Positions 37,608 through 47,900 are shown, numbered from the stretch's first letter. The stretch is 64,000 nucleotides of DNA from Lactococcus cremoris subsp. cremoris NBRC 100676 (GCF_001591705.1 NZ_BCVK01000004.1:1-64000), one strand, 5' to 3'. Translations and numbers: made by a program. The notes: a model not told the origin generated them from the letters alone.

Positions 37608-38942
37608 CTAGTTTGGCATCAAGAAAGTAACACCAGACGCACTTACAGTACGTTCATGTCCCCACCAAGTTGTACCATATCCGCCTTCTTTGATAGTAAT
37701 TGTACCATCTGAATTAACTGATTTTACAATAGCTACGTGACCGTAAGGTGAGTTTGCATATCCAACAAAATCAGCTGAGAAGCTTGATACGATAACACCA
37801 GGAGCAGCTCCTACAACATGGAGTACGCCTTGGGCAGGTCCATTAGAAGCCCATTGTCCACCATTACCAGGCATGATATTTCTGATATAAATTCCTTGTG
37901 CAGCAAAGTATTGCCATACATAGTCAGTACATCCACCACCAGCATAAGGATTTCCAATTGGTGAACTATTTATACCGCTACCACCAGTAGATGGAGGTGT
38001 TGGTGTTGGTGTTGGTGTTGGTGTTGTATCATTGTTAGAGCTAGAGCTACTTGATGAAGTAGAACTGCTTGAACTTGATGATGTATTATTGCTACTTGTA
38101 CTTGAACTCGATTGTGAAGCTTGTGCTTGGCTAGATGAAGCAGAAGCTGATGAAGTTGCTGCTTCTACAGCTTTAGCAGTTGCTGCTGTTGAAGCTGCTT
38201 GTGCTTGTGCTGCTTCTTTTTGTTGAGCTTCATAAGCCGCTTGTTTTTTAGCTGCTTCTTGAGCTGCTTTTTCTGCAGCCGCTTTTTCATCTAATAAAGC
38301 TTGTTTTTTATCTTGTGCAGTTGCAATTGTTGCTTGATAGTTCAAAGTCGCAACTTTGAGTTCAGCTTGTTGTGAAGTCAATTCTTGAGCTTGAGAATCC
38401 AAACTTTGTGAAAGAGAAACGAACTGGTTGTAGTTCTTTTTAACAGTTTCTGACTTTTGGCTAAGCTCTTTTTGCTCTTTTTCTTGTTGTTCCAACATTT
38501 GTTTGTTGGCACTAGAAACAGTAGCAATAGCTGTTACTTTTTGAATAACATCTGTCAAAGATTTTGAATTAACAACAGTATCCATATAATTTGTTGCTGA
38601 GCTGTTAACTTGAGCACTACGTGCTTGAGCTTCCAATGTCTTTGTGCGTTCTTTGATACTTTCGTTCAAAGTAGCAATTTGAGCATTAAGTGCTTTAGCT
38701 TCGCTTTCGATTTTAGCGATTTGTGCTTTAGTACTTGTTTGCTTTTGTTGTAAGCTGTCAACTTTTGATTGCAAGCTATCAACTTGTGCTTGTGCTTGTG
38801 CTTTAGCAGATTGCGCGCTTGAAATTGTCGCATCTTGTTTAGCAATATCTGAATTTGTGTCAGCGTAAACCCCTGACAACGGCGCTGCAGCAGAAAGTAC
38901 CACTGTAGACATTAAAATAGCTGAGATAATCTTTTTTTTCAT
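37608..38942 (-). CDS. usp45: Secreted CHAP-domain protein Usp45
   Basis: 444 residues. Classical signal peptide (1-27, MKKKIIS...GVYA-D). A long coiled coil (about 30-235) is rich in Gln/Ala/Ser, then a Ser/Thr/Asn linker with a PTPTPTPTP run (about 285-325). The C-terminal CHAP amidase domain has GGGCTDYVWQY (Cys) and PYGHVAIVKSV (His). Main secreted protein of Lactococcus, related to PcsB, thought to split septal peptidoglycan. GGAGG lies about 22 bases upstream, further than usual. The linker is the fast-evolving part of this protein. Confidence 0.97.
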   Translation of the reverse strand: MKKKIISAILMSTVVLSAAAPLSGVYADTNSDIAKQDATISSAQSAKAQAQAQVDSLQSKVDSLQQKQTSTKAQIAKIESEAKALNAQIATLNESIKERTKTLEAQARSAQVNSSATNYMDTVVNSKSLTDVIQKVTAIATVSSANKQMLEQQEKEQKELSQKSETVKKNYNQFVSLSQSLDSQAQELTSQQAELKVATLNYQATIATAQDKKQALLDEKAAAEKAAQEAAKKQAAYEAQQKEAAQAQAASTAATAKAVEAATSSASASSSQAQASQSSSSTSSNNTSSSSSSSTSSSSSSSNNDTTPTPTPTPTPPSTGGSGINSSPIGNPYAGGGCTDYVWQYFAAQGIYIRNIMPGNGGQWASNGPAQGVLHVVGAAPGVIVSSFSADFVGYANSPYGHVAIVKSVNSDGTITIKEGGYGTTWWGHERTVSASGVTFLMPN

Positions 38943-39045
38943 AACTGTTCTTTTTTAATTTTTCCTCCCATTAAGTTCGGTTGAATAAACATATTATACT
39001 ATTCCTGCCCCACCATAATATTTCTTTATGATTACAAAACACTTT

Positions 39046-39573
39046 CTAATTGTATCTTACATGACTTTTCTTTAATCTGTAAAAGATTTCTAAAGGGAAT
39101 TGTAAGGCTACAGCTAAGATAATATTGAGCAAGAGTGTAGGCGCTAACTGGTAAACAACAAATTTGATAAACTGAAGTTGGGCAAATCCGAAAGCTGTCA
39201 TAATGATTGCACTAAAAACCTCAAAAGCGGTCACAATAATAATTGTTGTAAAAAGCCTTGTCCAGCGATTAGTAAATATAGTTATTTGTATATTATATAC
39301 AAAAAGAGCAATAAGTGGGAACAATAAGGTCGCAATTCCGTAAATACCTAAATAATAGCTATCATAGATTGCACCCAAAATCGCCGCTAAGATAACGATA
39401 TAGCTTGGTCTGTGCTGAGTGACACTATACATTAGAAAAATCAAAAATAAATGACTCACTGGTACCCACGTCCCACTGCTTAACCCCGTTAAAAGATGGG
39501 TAATCTGACCGTCCAAAATCATTAACAAAAAAAGAATAATTGGACTAAAAAATTGAAATGTAAATCGACTCAC
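39046..39573 (-). CDS. mreD: Rod-shape protein MreD
   Basis: 175 residues, five to six hydrophobic segments, start MSRFTFQFFSPIILFLLMILDGQI. Membrane partner of MreC in peripheral cell-wall synthesis; in ovococci without MreB it works with PBP2b and RodA. It follows mreC by 78 bp and precedes usp45, an order conserved in streptococci where pcsB follows mreCD. Confidence 0.92.
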   Translation of the reverse strand: MSRFTFQFFSPIILFLLMILDGQITHLLTGLSSGTWVPVSHLFLIFLMYSVTQHRPSYIVILAAILGAIYDSYYLGIYGIATLLFPLIALFVYNIQITIFTNRWTRLFTTIIIVTAFEVFSAIIMTAFGFAQLQFIKFVVYQLAPTLLLNIILAVALQFPLEIFYRLKKSHVRYN

Positions 39574-39651
39574 TACTTAATTCCTTGTATTCTAGTTATT
39601 TTCTAAACAAATTGATGTTTATGTTTAACCTGTAAAAAGTCATCTTTTAAA

Positions 39652-40527
39652 TTACTGACCGTCAATTTTGCTCTTAATAACAAAGACAAATCTAATATCA
39701 TAAAGATTCGTTTCGGGTTTAACATAGACCATTTTGCCAAGTCCATCACTGTCTTGCTTTTCGCCAATGACAGTCCCTATCAAAAGTCCACTTGGTGTTC
39801 CACCCTCACTGCCTGAGTTAGTACCCAAACCACTGGTAAATACCGAATCACCATTTTTGAATTTTCCTTGAGAATCTATATTCTTAATAACATAGGCTTG
39901 TTGTTGAGAATCATAACTACTCAAAATACCATAAATTGGAGAACCGTCACTTTCAATTCTGACAGGAATTTTATTTTCAATTCCTTTAGATGAGCTTAAC
40001 AGAGCAACTTTTGCGCTACTTTTATTGACTTGGGTAACGCGCCCGACAACACCAACATTCGCCATTACAATCATGCCATTTTTCAAGCCATCCTTGCTTC
40101 CGCTATCAATAACCAGTGTATCATTCCATGACGCTGGCTCACGAGTAATGACATTAGCTGCAACTGTCTGATAGTCAGTAAGTGTTTCTTGAAGTTTCAG
40201 AGCTTTCTTTAATTCTTTATTCTCCGACTCAAGACCACTTAATTTATTATCATCATCTTTTGATTTTGCTAGTTGTGTTTTCAGGCTTTGATTTTGCTGA
40301 TAAGTATCCATCAAGTTTGAAAGCTCATTTGCTTTGTCTTGTACAAAATGGATTGGTGCAACAAGAACTCGGTCAACAAAACTCGTCCCGTCATTAATTG
40401 TTTGGGTCATTGCTGACGGATTTTTATTGGACTTAAAATTTTTGGCTGAAATAAAAATTGCTGACATCGCTGCAATAATGATAATGAGTGCAATAATAAT
40501 AAGCTTACTTAAGTTAATTTTTTTCAC
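39652..40527 (-). CDS. mreC: Cell-shape protein MreC
   Basis: 291 residues. One N-terminal transmembrane helix (about 9-27), a coiled coil (about 70-110, with ENKELKKALKLQ), then the beta-barrel domain with VITREPASWNDTLVIDSGSKDGLKNGMIVMANVGVVGRV. Periplasm-facing scaffold of the elongation machinery. No clear stop in the 290-bp gap upstream, which holds hairpins and the diverging Nudix promoter. Confidence 0.95.
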   Translation of the reverse strand: MKKINLSKLIIIALIIIIAAMSAIFISAKNFKSNKNPSAMTQTINDGTSFVDRVLVAPIHFVQDKANELSNLMDTYQQNQSLKTQLAKSKDDDNKLSGLESENKELKKALKLQETLTDYQTVAANVITREPASWNDTLVIDSGSKDGLKNGMIVMANVGVVGRVTQVNKSSAKVALLSSSKGIENKIPVRIESDGSPIYGILSSYDSQQQAYVIKNIDSQGKFKNGDSVFTSGLGTNSGSEGGTPSGLLIGTVIGEKQDSDGLGKMVYVKPETNLYDIRFVFVIKSKIDGQ

Positions 40528-40724
40528 TATTCTAGGTTCCCTTCAGTAATATGTTTCAAACCCTTCTCTTTTAGGTTCGAAAGCCATGTGATTTCACATC
40601 GCTTTTTGCCCAATGCAAAAACACCTCTTATAACATCTCTCTTCTTGAATTATCTTTTTTTCACTATGATCATTGTATAAGTTCTTCTTACTCGTACCTT
40701 ATTTTATCAAATTTGACAGAATTT

Positions 40725-40733
40725 TGATAGAAT
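40725..40733 (+). promoter_or_regulatory. Extended -10 promoter of the Nudix gene
   Basis: TGATAGAAT, 85 bases upstream of the start. Within the leader, CATGAT and ATCATG (about 40766-40793) can pair. An off-register cre-like TGTAAGCGGTTTTCACA is at about 40750. The remainder of 40528-40818 shows only short hairpins. Confidence 0.55.
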
Positions 40734-40818
40734 AGTAGTAATAAATTTTTGTAAGCGGTTTTCACATGATGAAATATTTAACTTTTATCATGTAAATCAA
40801 TTTGGGGGGAAAATTTTT

Positions 40819-41259
40819 ATGAATCATATTCCAGTTTTTGGCGAAAAGAATGAAGGAAAAGACTATCAAGCAAGATATGGCGTCTACTCAATTGTAGCAA
40901 GAGAGAACAAAGAAATTTGCCTTGTTCAAGCCCCTAACGGAGCTTACTTTCTTCCCGGAGGTGAAATTGAAGCTGGAGAAGATCAAGAAAAAGCGCTTCA
41001 CCGTGAACTTATGGAAGAATTGGGAGCTACTGCTGAAATCGGAGAATTCCTAGGCCAAGCTGATGAGTATTTTTATAGTTCACATCGAAATAAATATTTT
41101 TATAATCCTGCTTATATCTATGAGACTAAAAATGTTCACTTTGATTCTAAACCACTCGAGGATTTCAATCACATCAGTTGGTTTGATCCAGAAACAGCTA
41201 TCAGCAAACTCAAACGTGGCTCCCATAAATGGGGAGTTCAAGAATGGTTGAAAAAATAA
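40819..41259 (+). CDS. Nudix hydrolase
   Basis: 146 residues. A complete Nudix box lies at about 51-73 (GGEIEAGE, then REL-EELG), with LPGG just before. Cleaves a nucleoside diphosphate linked to another group; the exact substrate cannot be deduced, though the MutT-like N-terminus (YGVYSIVARENKEICLVQAPNGAYFLPGG) suggests oxidised nucleotides or related. GGGGGGA ribosome site. Single-gene unit facing rpiA. Confidence 0.88.
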   Translation: MNHIPVFGEKNEGKDYQARYGVYSIVARENKEICLVQAPNGAYFLPGGEIEAGEDQEKALHRELMEELGATAEIGEFLGQADEYFYSSHRNKYFYNPAYIYETKNVHFDSKPLEDFNHISWFDPETAISKLKRGSHKWGVQEWLKK

Positions 41260-41286
41260 AAAATCGTCAGTAAGACGATTTTTTTA
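41257..41286. terminator. Bidirectional terminator Nudix/rpiA
   Basis: AAAAATCGTC and GACGATTTTT pair around AGTAA. Confidence 0.9.
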
Positions 41287-41958
41287 TTGACTGATTATTT
41301 TTACTCCGTCAGAACCGGCGACAATCACTTTTTTCACCATATCATTAAAGAGACCATGTTCCACAACTCCGACCATTAAATCAAGTTCATCAGCAAGTTT
41401 TTGGGGATTTTCAATTTTTGCAATATGAAGGTCAATAATAAAGTGTTGCATATCTGTTATTAATTTCTCCCCTTCCTCATTTAAACGCCAAGTGGGAGCA
41501 TAAGCAGCTCTTTCAAACTCTTTAAATAATTGCTCTGAGCCATAACGAATAACTTCTACCGGAACTTTAAAAGAACCAAGATTTTCTGATAATTTACTCT
41601 CATCAACAATCCAAATATAATCTTTTGAGTAAGTGGCAACGATTTTTTCCATTAAAAGTGCCGCTCCGCCTCCTTTAATACCATTCAAGTGAGAATCAAT
41701 TTCGTCCGCTCCATCAACAGTCAAGTCAACATAATCTACTTCATCAATTGAAGCTAAAGGAATTCCCAGCGCTTTTGCTTGTTCACTTGTCACACTAGAA
41801 GTTGTCACGCCTGTAATTTCTAATTGTTCTTCAGCAACTCGTCTCCCTAATTCTTCTACAAAATAGGCTGCTGTTGACCCTGTTCCTAAGCCGACAACCA
41901 TTCCTGATTTAACAAATTCAGCCGCTTTTATCCCAACTTGTTTTTTTAAATTTTCCAT
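41284..41958 (-). CDS. rpiA: Ribose-5-phosphate isomerase A
   Basis: 224 residues. Interconverts ribose 5-phosphate and ribulose 5-phosphate. [19 protein letters not shown] (about 20-38), DGADEID (about 82-88) and [13 protein letters not shown] are the RpiA signatures with catalytic Asp and Lys. AAGGAGG precedes the ATG. It is downstream of the Crp/Fnr operon in position only by convergence of strands; a terminator at 42004 separates them. Confidence 0.96.
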   Translation of the reverse strand: MENLKKQVGIKAAEFVKSGMVVGLGTGSTAAYFVEELGRRVAEEQLEITGVTTSSVTSEQAKALGIPLASIDEVDYVDLTVDGADEIDSHLNGIKGGGAALLMEKIVATYSKDYIWIVDESKLSENLGSFKVPVEVIRYGSEQLFKEFERAAYAPTWRLNEEGEKLITDMQHFIIDLHIAKIENPQKLADELDLMVGVVEHGLFNDMVKKVIVAGSDGVKIISQ

Positions 41959-42003
41959 TTTACCTCCTTGAATATTTCGATATCACGCTGACTTAATTAT
42001 AGC

Positions 42004-42030
42004 AAAAAAGCTACTTAAAGTAGCTTTTTT
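42004..42030 (-). terminator. Terminator of the Usp-MFS-Crp/Fnr operon
   Basis: AAAAAGCTAC and GTAGCTTTTT form a perfect stem around TTAAA, 12 bases beyond the regulator's stop. Confidence 0.9.
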
Positions 42031-42041
42031 ATTTATTTATA

Positions 42042-42725
42042 TTAACTAATATATTCTTCAAGGTATTGAGGATTATAAATCATAATTTTATTATCAATCA
42101 CTCCAATTACTTTTTCATCCTTTAAATCATGAAGAATACGGTTAACACTATTTCGTGTAGAAATGCCACAAAAACCTGCAATATCTTCATTAGTGACAGT
42201 AAAATCAATCAGAATTCCATCTTTTTTTCTTATTCCGAAATCATCAATCAAACTGTGAAGACAAGCGCAAACCGCTCCCTTCTTACCATTGATTGTCATC
42301 TTTTGAAGAATTTCTAAATTAAGTGCTAGTCTTCGTTTATAAAAGTCATCAACAACTCTGAATAAATTCAAATCCTCACGAACCCAATTCCAAAAATCAC
42401 TGCGTGAAATTTTGTAAAAACTGGCTGTTGGAGACTCAATTCGTACATTAAATAATGCTGAAATTCCATCGTTTTGTTTCTCTTCCAATAAAGAAACAAA
42501 GTCTGGCTCCGCAACATAGGCAATATTAAATTCACGACCATCTCTTAAAATATTGCTAATCTTCGCTACACCATCTTTGAGTACATAGATATATTCTGAT
42601 TCAATCCCTTGATACATGATATAACTATGTTTTTTGCGTGTTACAATACTCACTTTTTTTTGTTCCAGTGTATTGATTAGATATTCAATGTTTACGTTTG
42701 CCATTTCTTTCATTTTAAAACTCAT
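42042..42725 (-). CDS. Crp/Fnr family regulator
   Basis: 227 residues. cNMP-binding-like beta roll (about 25-115, KHSYIMYQGIESEYIYVLKDGVAKI, GREFNIAYV) and a C-terminal HTH (NEDIAGFCGISTRNSVNRILHDLKDEKVI). Cys residues occur in the helix region (GAVCACLHSL) and HTH (GFCG). Lactococcus has FNR-like proteins FlpA and FlpB encoded last in operons with a UspA-like gene, and this arrangement is similar; I do not assign the name. Start could also be ATG at 42704 or 42713. Likely an oxygen, redox or stress sensor. Confidence 0.85.
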   Translation of the reverse strand: MSFKMKEMANVNIEYLINTLEQKKVSIVTRKKHSYIMYQGIESEYIYVLKDGVAKISNILRDGREFNIAYVAEPDFVSLLEEKQNDGISALFNVRIESPTASFYKISRSDFWNWVREDLNLFRVVDDFYKRRLALNLEILQKMTINGKKGAVCACLHSLIDDFGIRKKDGILIDFTVTNEDIAGFCGISTRNSVNRILHDLKDEKVIGVIDNKIMIYNPQYLEEYIS

Positions 42726-42826
42726 CTACTCGCTATTTTTTATTCATTTATTTCGCCATATACAGGGCTGTAGCCCCTTTATTATAACATGTTTTATGTA
42801 AATCATTTAAATCAAACTTCAGAGCT

Positions 42827-44044
42827 TTATTTTTGATGTTTACCGTGAATAAGATAGTATATTATCCAAACAATTACAACTGCTGGCGCACTATAAAGAT
42901 ATAAGTTTCGGAAACCTATCATCCCATTTCCCAACATCGGAATAATCGCTCCAAGAACGATTGGTCCTCCACCAACCCCTAAGTCTAAAAAGCCAAAGAA
43001 GGTAGAAGTTGCGACACCAATACGGTCCTTACTTGAATCCCGAATTGCAATTGCTTGACCAAATGGTGCGACACCACCGTACCCAAGTCCGAAAGCTCCC
43101 CCAGCAATCAACAAGACAACGAATCCAATGGCTGGGCTAAAGAATCCGGCAAGTCCAACAAGAAGCATGGCAACAGCAAAGAAAATAAAGGTTGGATTAA
43201 AGATCCAGTTATCACCTTTAGTATCGAATAGACGACCAGTAAATGGACGTGATACAAAAATTAAAATTGCATACACGGTAAAGAATAATGAACCTGCAAG
43301 TGGAATCTTGAGGTCTGCAGAAAATGAACCCATTCCCGTTAAGATGGCCGAGTCAATAAATCCAGCTAAGAATGCAATAATTGAGATAGGAAGAGCTGAT
43401 TTTTCAATATAACGCTCAACCCCTTTGGGTTCATGTTCTAAAGCATAGGCACGCTCTGCATCTGAAAATTCTTTGACACGAACAAAGAAAATCAAGATGA
43501 ACGTAACAACTAGCAAACCAAGAGCAATTCCAAGTAAAGAGCCAAAGCCAAGTGAAGAATAAATCATGATTGATAATGCTGGACCAACTGCAGCTGCAAG
43601 GGTAACGGATAAGGCATAATAACCAATCCCTTCACCACGACGTGAAGCTGGCACAACGTGTCCAGCAATTGTTCCTGACGCCGTTGCCCCAATCCCAAAA
43701 CCAGCTCCTTGAATCACTCGAATCAAAAAGAGTAAGGGAATATTGGTTGTCAAATAATAGCCAAAGGTTAAAACAAGAAAAATAATTCCACCAATATAAA
43801 GCAAACGTTTCATTCCGATACGTGTGATATTAATCCCTGTCCAGACCCGACCAATAAGGGCCCCGATAACAAAAACGCTTGACAAGGAAAGACTTACAAC
43901 TGTTGATTGATGCAGTTGTTGAAGTGCATAAGTTCCTATTGAAGAAGTTAAGACATAAAAAACAATATAAAATAAAAAACTAATAAGCGTGTTGATTACG
44001 AAAGTAGGTGTAAAAATACTTTCTTTTTCCATGATTTTTTCCAT
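42827..44044 (-). CDS. MFS transporter
   Basis: 405 residues, 12 transmembrane segments, major facilitator with GRVWTGINITRIGMKRLL between helices 2 and 3 and GRLFDTKGDNWIF at the symmetric loop. Resembles drug/solute efflux proteins of the YfkF/staphyloferrin-export type; substrate unknown. ATG at 44032 (four codons later) is an alternative start with GGAAAAAA upstream. Second-last gene of the operon behind the UspA gene, 50 bp apart. Confidence 0.85.
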   Translation of the reverse strand: MEKIMEKESIFTPTFVINTLISFLFYIVFYVLTSSIGTYALQQLHQSTVVSLSLSSVFVIGALIGRVWTGINITRIGMKRLLYIGGIIFLVLTFGYYLTTNIPLLFLIRVIQGAGFGIGATASGTIAGHVVPASRRGEGIGYYALSVTLAAAVGPALSIMIYSSLGFGSLLGIALGLLVVTFILIFFVRVKEFSDAERAYALEHEPKGVERYIEKSALPISIIAFLAGFIDSAILTGMGSFSADLKIPLAGSLFFTVYAILIFVSRPFTGRLFDTKGDNWIFNPTFIFFAVAMLLVGLAGFFSPAIGFVVLLIAGGAFGLGYGGVAPFGQAIAIRDSSKDRIGVATSTFFGFLDLGVGGGPIVLGAIIPMLGNGMIGFRNLYLYSAPAVVIVWIIYYLIHGKHQK

Positions 44045-44094
44045 TTCTAAGTAAGAGCTTCTGCTCTTTTTTGTAAGTGAATTAAGTAAATATG

Positions 44095-44532
44095 TTATTT
44101 TCTAACGATGAGTGTGTTGCATTTGGCATGATTAACAATATATGCTGCAACTGACCCAACAACTACACGCTCTATATAACTAATCCCTGTTGCGCCAATA
44201 ACAATCAAATCGACGTTCTCTTGTTTGGGAATCTTTGTTGCCATTGCTACTTTAGGTGAGCCATATTCCAGAAGGGTTCTAACATCAGTTAATCCTTCCT
44301 CAAGGGCTTCCTTAGCAAACTGTTGCAATAAAAGTTTTGTCCCATTTTCATGCTGTTCTTCGGCAATTGTGTCGTAAGTGTTCACAGCAAGAAATGAACG
44401 TTTTTCAATAACATTAGCAAGAATAAGTTCAGCATCATTACGTTTAGCTATTCTAACTGCTTCATCGAAAGCTTTAAGTGATTCTGCTGAACCATCCATA
44501 CCAACTAAAATTCTTGAATATTTTTGTTCCAT
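44095..44532 (-). CDS. Universal stress protein UspA family
   Basis: 145 residues. SRILVGMDGSAESLKAFDEA at the start and the ATP-binding G-2x-G-9x-G(S/T) stretch VIGATGISYIERVVVGSVAAYIVNHAKCNTLIVRK near the end. Usually nucleotide-binding stress proteins. Encoded 19 bases after the 67-residue protein gene and before the MFS transporter. Confidence 0.92.
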   Translation of the reverse strand: MEQKYSRILVGMDGSAESLKAFDEAVRIAKRNDAELILANVIEKRSFLAVNTYDTIAEEQHENGTKLLLQQFAKEALEEGLTDVRTLLEYGSPKVAMATKIPKQENVDLIVIGATGISYIERVVVGSVAAYIVNHAKCNTLIVRK

Positions 44533-44551
44533 ACTAGCTATCCTTATCTAA

Positions 44552-44755
44552 TTAACCGATGGCAGAGATGTTTCTTACTTCAAAAGCAAATTTGCCATCT
44601 TCGGTTTTTACAAAACCGTGGTGATTTGAAACATATTCGATTGCTTCATCCATGTTGACAAAGTCTTGAATGACGCTACGTACTTTTGTATCGCCGACAT
44701 AGTTTGGTGTTGAATTTTCTTCGTATGAAGAGAGTCCTTTAAATTCAAATTTCAT
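44552..44755 (-). CDS. Small conserved protein, paralogue of 15522-15722
   Basis: 67 residues, MKFEFKGLSSYEEN start, NYVGDT, AIEYVSNHHGF, EDGKFAFEV. It matches the 66-residue protein at 15522 over its whole length but has no cysteine. First gene of the operon Usp-MFS-Crp/Fnr, with AAAGGAA before the ATG. Promoter: TAGAAT (44837-44842 on the minus strand) without a good -35, suggesting activator dependence. Function unknown. Confidence 0.8.
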   Translation of the reverse strand: MKFEFKGLSSYEENSTPNYVGDTKVRSVIQDFVNMDEAIEYVSNHHGFVKTEDGKFAFEVRNISAIG

Positions 44756-44836
44756 TTTGAAATTCCTTTCTTAAATAACAATATTTTTTGAGAAACAAAG
44801 GTCAGATGTTCTCAAATGTTTTTAAGTTACTCAATC

Positions 44837-44842
44837 ATTCTA
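44837..44842 (-). promoter_or_regulatory. -10 box of the small-protein/Usp operon
   Basis: TAGAAT on the minus strand with no recognisable -35 at 16-18 bases. The repeats at 44875-44926 lie just upstream. Confidence 0.5.
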
Positions 44843-44874
44843 AACAAAAATGATACGAAGCGCGACAACAATTT

Positions 44875-44926
44875 TTGATATCAATCTTTGATACCAAAAA
44901 TTGATACCAAGAATTGATAACATTTG
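44875..44926. repeat. Four 13-bp direct repeats, probable operator
   Basis: TTGATA begins at 44875, 44888, 44901 and 44914, exactly 13 bases apart. The unit is TTGATAYCAA plus three bases; the first unit is the perfect palindrome TTGATATCAA and the next two differ by one base. They lie about 50 bases upstream of the predicted start of the Usp-MFS-Crp/Fnr operon, on its promoter side. A regulator, perhaps the Crp/Fnr protein itself, could bind here. Confidence 0.6.
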
Positions 44927-44942
44927 TTACTATTCGGAAAAA

Positions 44943-44990
44943 GAAAATATAAAAGATACTGACAAAACTGTCAGTATCTTTTATATTTTC
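44943..44990. terminator. Long perfect hairpin terminator
   Basis: Arms of 22 bases (44943-44964 and 44969-44990) pair without mismatch around AAAC, containing GATACTGACA/TGTCAGTATC. It terminates the 1436-residue gene, whose stop is at 44994. Confidence 0.92.
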
Positions 44991-44993
44991 TTT

Positions 44994-47900
44994 TTAATAT
45001 GCTTGAGCAGTTTCTAATTTGGACTCTGTTTCTGATTTTTCAACTGAATCAGAAACTTTGTTCATTCTTTTTTTAGCAGTGGTCATCATTAAACGAATTC
45101 GATTCAATTGATTGACAGCAGAAACTCCTGGGTCATAATCAATCGGCGCAAGATTAGCCCCTGGATACTGACGACGAAGTTCTTTCATCATTCCTTTACC
45201 GACAATGTGATTTGGGAGACAACCAAAAGGTTGAAGACAAATAATATTATTCACTCCTTTTTGCAAAAGTTCAATCATTTCACCAGTAAGGAACCAGCCC
45301 TCACCAGTGTGATTTCCTATTGAAATCACTTCTTCAGTAGAGGATGCAACGTCATAAATTGACTCTATTGAATCAAAACGATTTGATGCCTTCAAAGCTT
45401 TATTCATTGGCTTTTCTAGCATATTGATGATTCCAATAAAGGTTTTAGCCATGAGTTTATTTTTCTTACTAAAGGCAATCTCATCTGCTTTCCAGATTTG
45501 ATTGTATAAACTGTAATTCATAAAACCAATTAAATCAAGAACAACAGCTTCGCCGCCCTCTTCTTCAATAATGGAAACAATATCATTATTAGCAGTTTTA
45601 CTATATTTGACTAAGATTTCGCCGACGACACCCACTCGTGGCTTTTGAATATCAAGAAGTTCAATTTGGTCAAATTCTGCAACGATTTTTTTCATGTTGC
45701 GATAAAATTCAAAGATTGACCCTGATTCTACATTTTTTCGAGCTTTTTCTAGCCATTTTGCATGTAAATCATTGACCGAACCTTCTACTGCTTCGTAGGG
45801 GCGTGTCCGATAGACAACTCGTTCAAACAAATCTCCGTAAAGCACAGCAATCATAAAGCGTGTCAATAATGGAACCGTGAATTTAAAGCCTTTTTCTGTC
45901 CCTTGATTTCCCATTGAGAGAGAAACTACTGGAACTTGCGGGAAACCTGCATCAATCAGAGCTTTACGCAACAAAGGAATATAGTTAGTTGCACGGCAAC
46001 CACCACCGGTTTGGGTCATCATGACGGAGGTATTGTCAAGGTCATATTCTCCTGACTGGAGAGCTTCGATAAGTTGACCGATAGTAATAATGGCTGGATA
46101 ACAAGAATCGTTATTAACAAATTTCAAGCCGTTATTTACAGAAGTATTTGTTTCTGGCAGAGAAACTACATTATAACCTGCAGCAGCAAAAGCTGTATCC
46201 AATAGTCCTTCTTGGTGAATTGGCGACAACATTGGCAAGAGCAGGGTATGTTTTTTAGCCATTTCTTTTGTGAATGCTGGTGTTTCTGGGACTAATTCAT
46301 GAACTTCAGTCGTTGCTTCAATATTGTGACGTGTCCGCTCTGAAACTGCTGCCTTAAGGCTACGCAAGCGAATCCGAACGGCTCCCATATTTGAACCTTC
46401 ATCAATTTTTAGAACGGTATAAAGCTTGTTGTGTCCACGCATGATTTCTTCAACTTGGTCTGTCGTTACGGCATCAAGACCACAACCAAAGGAATTAAGT
46501 TGCACAAGTTCTAGATTTTTATTTTTGCAAACAACATTTGCGGCTGCATAAAGACGACTGTGGTAAACCCATTGATTGACCACGCGCAGACCAGAAACTT
46601 CGGCCAAATGACTGATAGAGTCTTCTGTCAGCACATGGAATCCTTCTTGAGTAATGATGTCAGCAATTCCGTGATTGATTTCTGGATCCAAATGATAAGG
46701 ACGTCCTGCAAGGACAATGGCTTTTTCATTGTTCAAATTGATTTGCATCAGTAAATCTTCGGCTTTAAGACGTAAGTCTTCTTTGAATTTATCCATTTCT
46801 TCAAAACCATGTTGAACGGCAGCTTTTACTTCTTCAAGACTGACAGTAAATCCTTGAGCCGTCAAAGACTTATGGATATTGACTGCCACACCGTCAGGAT
46901 TTGCCAAATTAATAAATGGATGAAGATAATTGACTTGTCCTTCACGAATTTCGTCAATATTATTTTTAAGAACTTCTGGATAAGATTGGACAATTGGACA
47001 GTTGAAATGATTTTGAGCATTTTTTTGTTCTTCTTGTTCAAAAAGAACTGAAGGATAAAAGATAGTTGGCACACCTTGTTTAATCAAAGCCATGATATGT
47101 CCGTGACTCATTTTTGCTGGGTAACAAACAGTATCAGACGGAATAGTTTCAATTCCCTCTTCAAAGAGTTCTTTGTCTGAGCGTGGGCTCAAAAAAACAC
47201 GGAAGCCAAGGTCTGTTAGCATCGTGTGCCAAAGCGGATAATTTTCGTACATGTTAAGCACGCGCGGAATCCCAATCTCTCCACGAGTTTGTTTTTTCTT
47301 ACTTAAACTATGGTAACGGAATAGTTTTTTATATTTATAATCAACTAAATTAACTTTTTTGTCTTTTTTAGCGACTTTAACTTTTGTTGCTTTTTCAGCT
47401 CCACGTTCGCAACGGTTCCCGGTTACAAATTTATTGCCATCATTGAAGACCGTCAGTGTCATTTTACAGTTATTTTCGCAAAGTCCACAGACCATAAATT
47501 CTTTATGAGTGGTAAATTTTTCTAATTCATCAAGCTTTAAAAGCTCTGATTCTTTGTGCGTTTCTTCATTGTCTAAAGAAATCAAAGCACAACCATAAGC
47601 TCCCATCAATCCGGCAATACTTGGACGGACAACTTCACGTTCAGAAATTTTTTCAAAGGCACGCAATACGGCTTCATTGTAAAAAGTTCCGCCTTGAACA
47701 ACGATTTTCTTATCAAGTTCTTCGGGACGTTTTACCTTGATAACTTTATAGAGGGCATTTTTTATGACACTGTATGAAAGACCAGCAGAAATATCACCAA
47801 CTGTTGCTCCTTCTTTTTGAACTTGTTTAACTTTTGAGTTCATAAAGACGGTACAGCGTGATCCAAGATTTACTGGGTGTTCGGCTAAAAGCGCTTTTTG

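Noticed and set aside
40748-40768. cre-like TGTAAGCGGTTTTCACA before the Nudix gene
   Set aside because: Right half is out of register by one base; no sugar-related gene follows.
44875-44926. FNR boxes in the 13-bp repeats
   Set aside because: TTGAT and ATCAA half-sites have no 4-base spacer here, so they do not match a classical FNR box.
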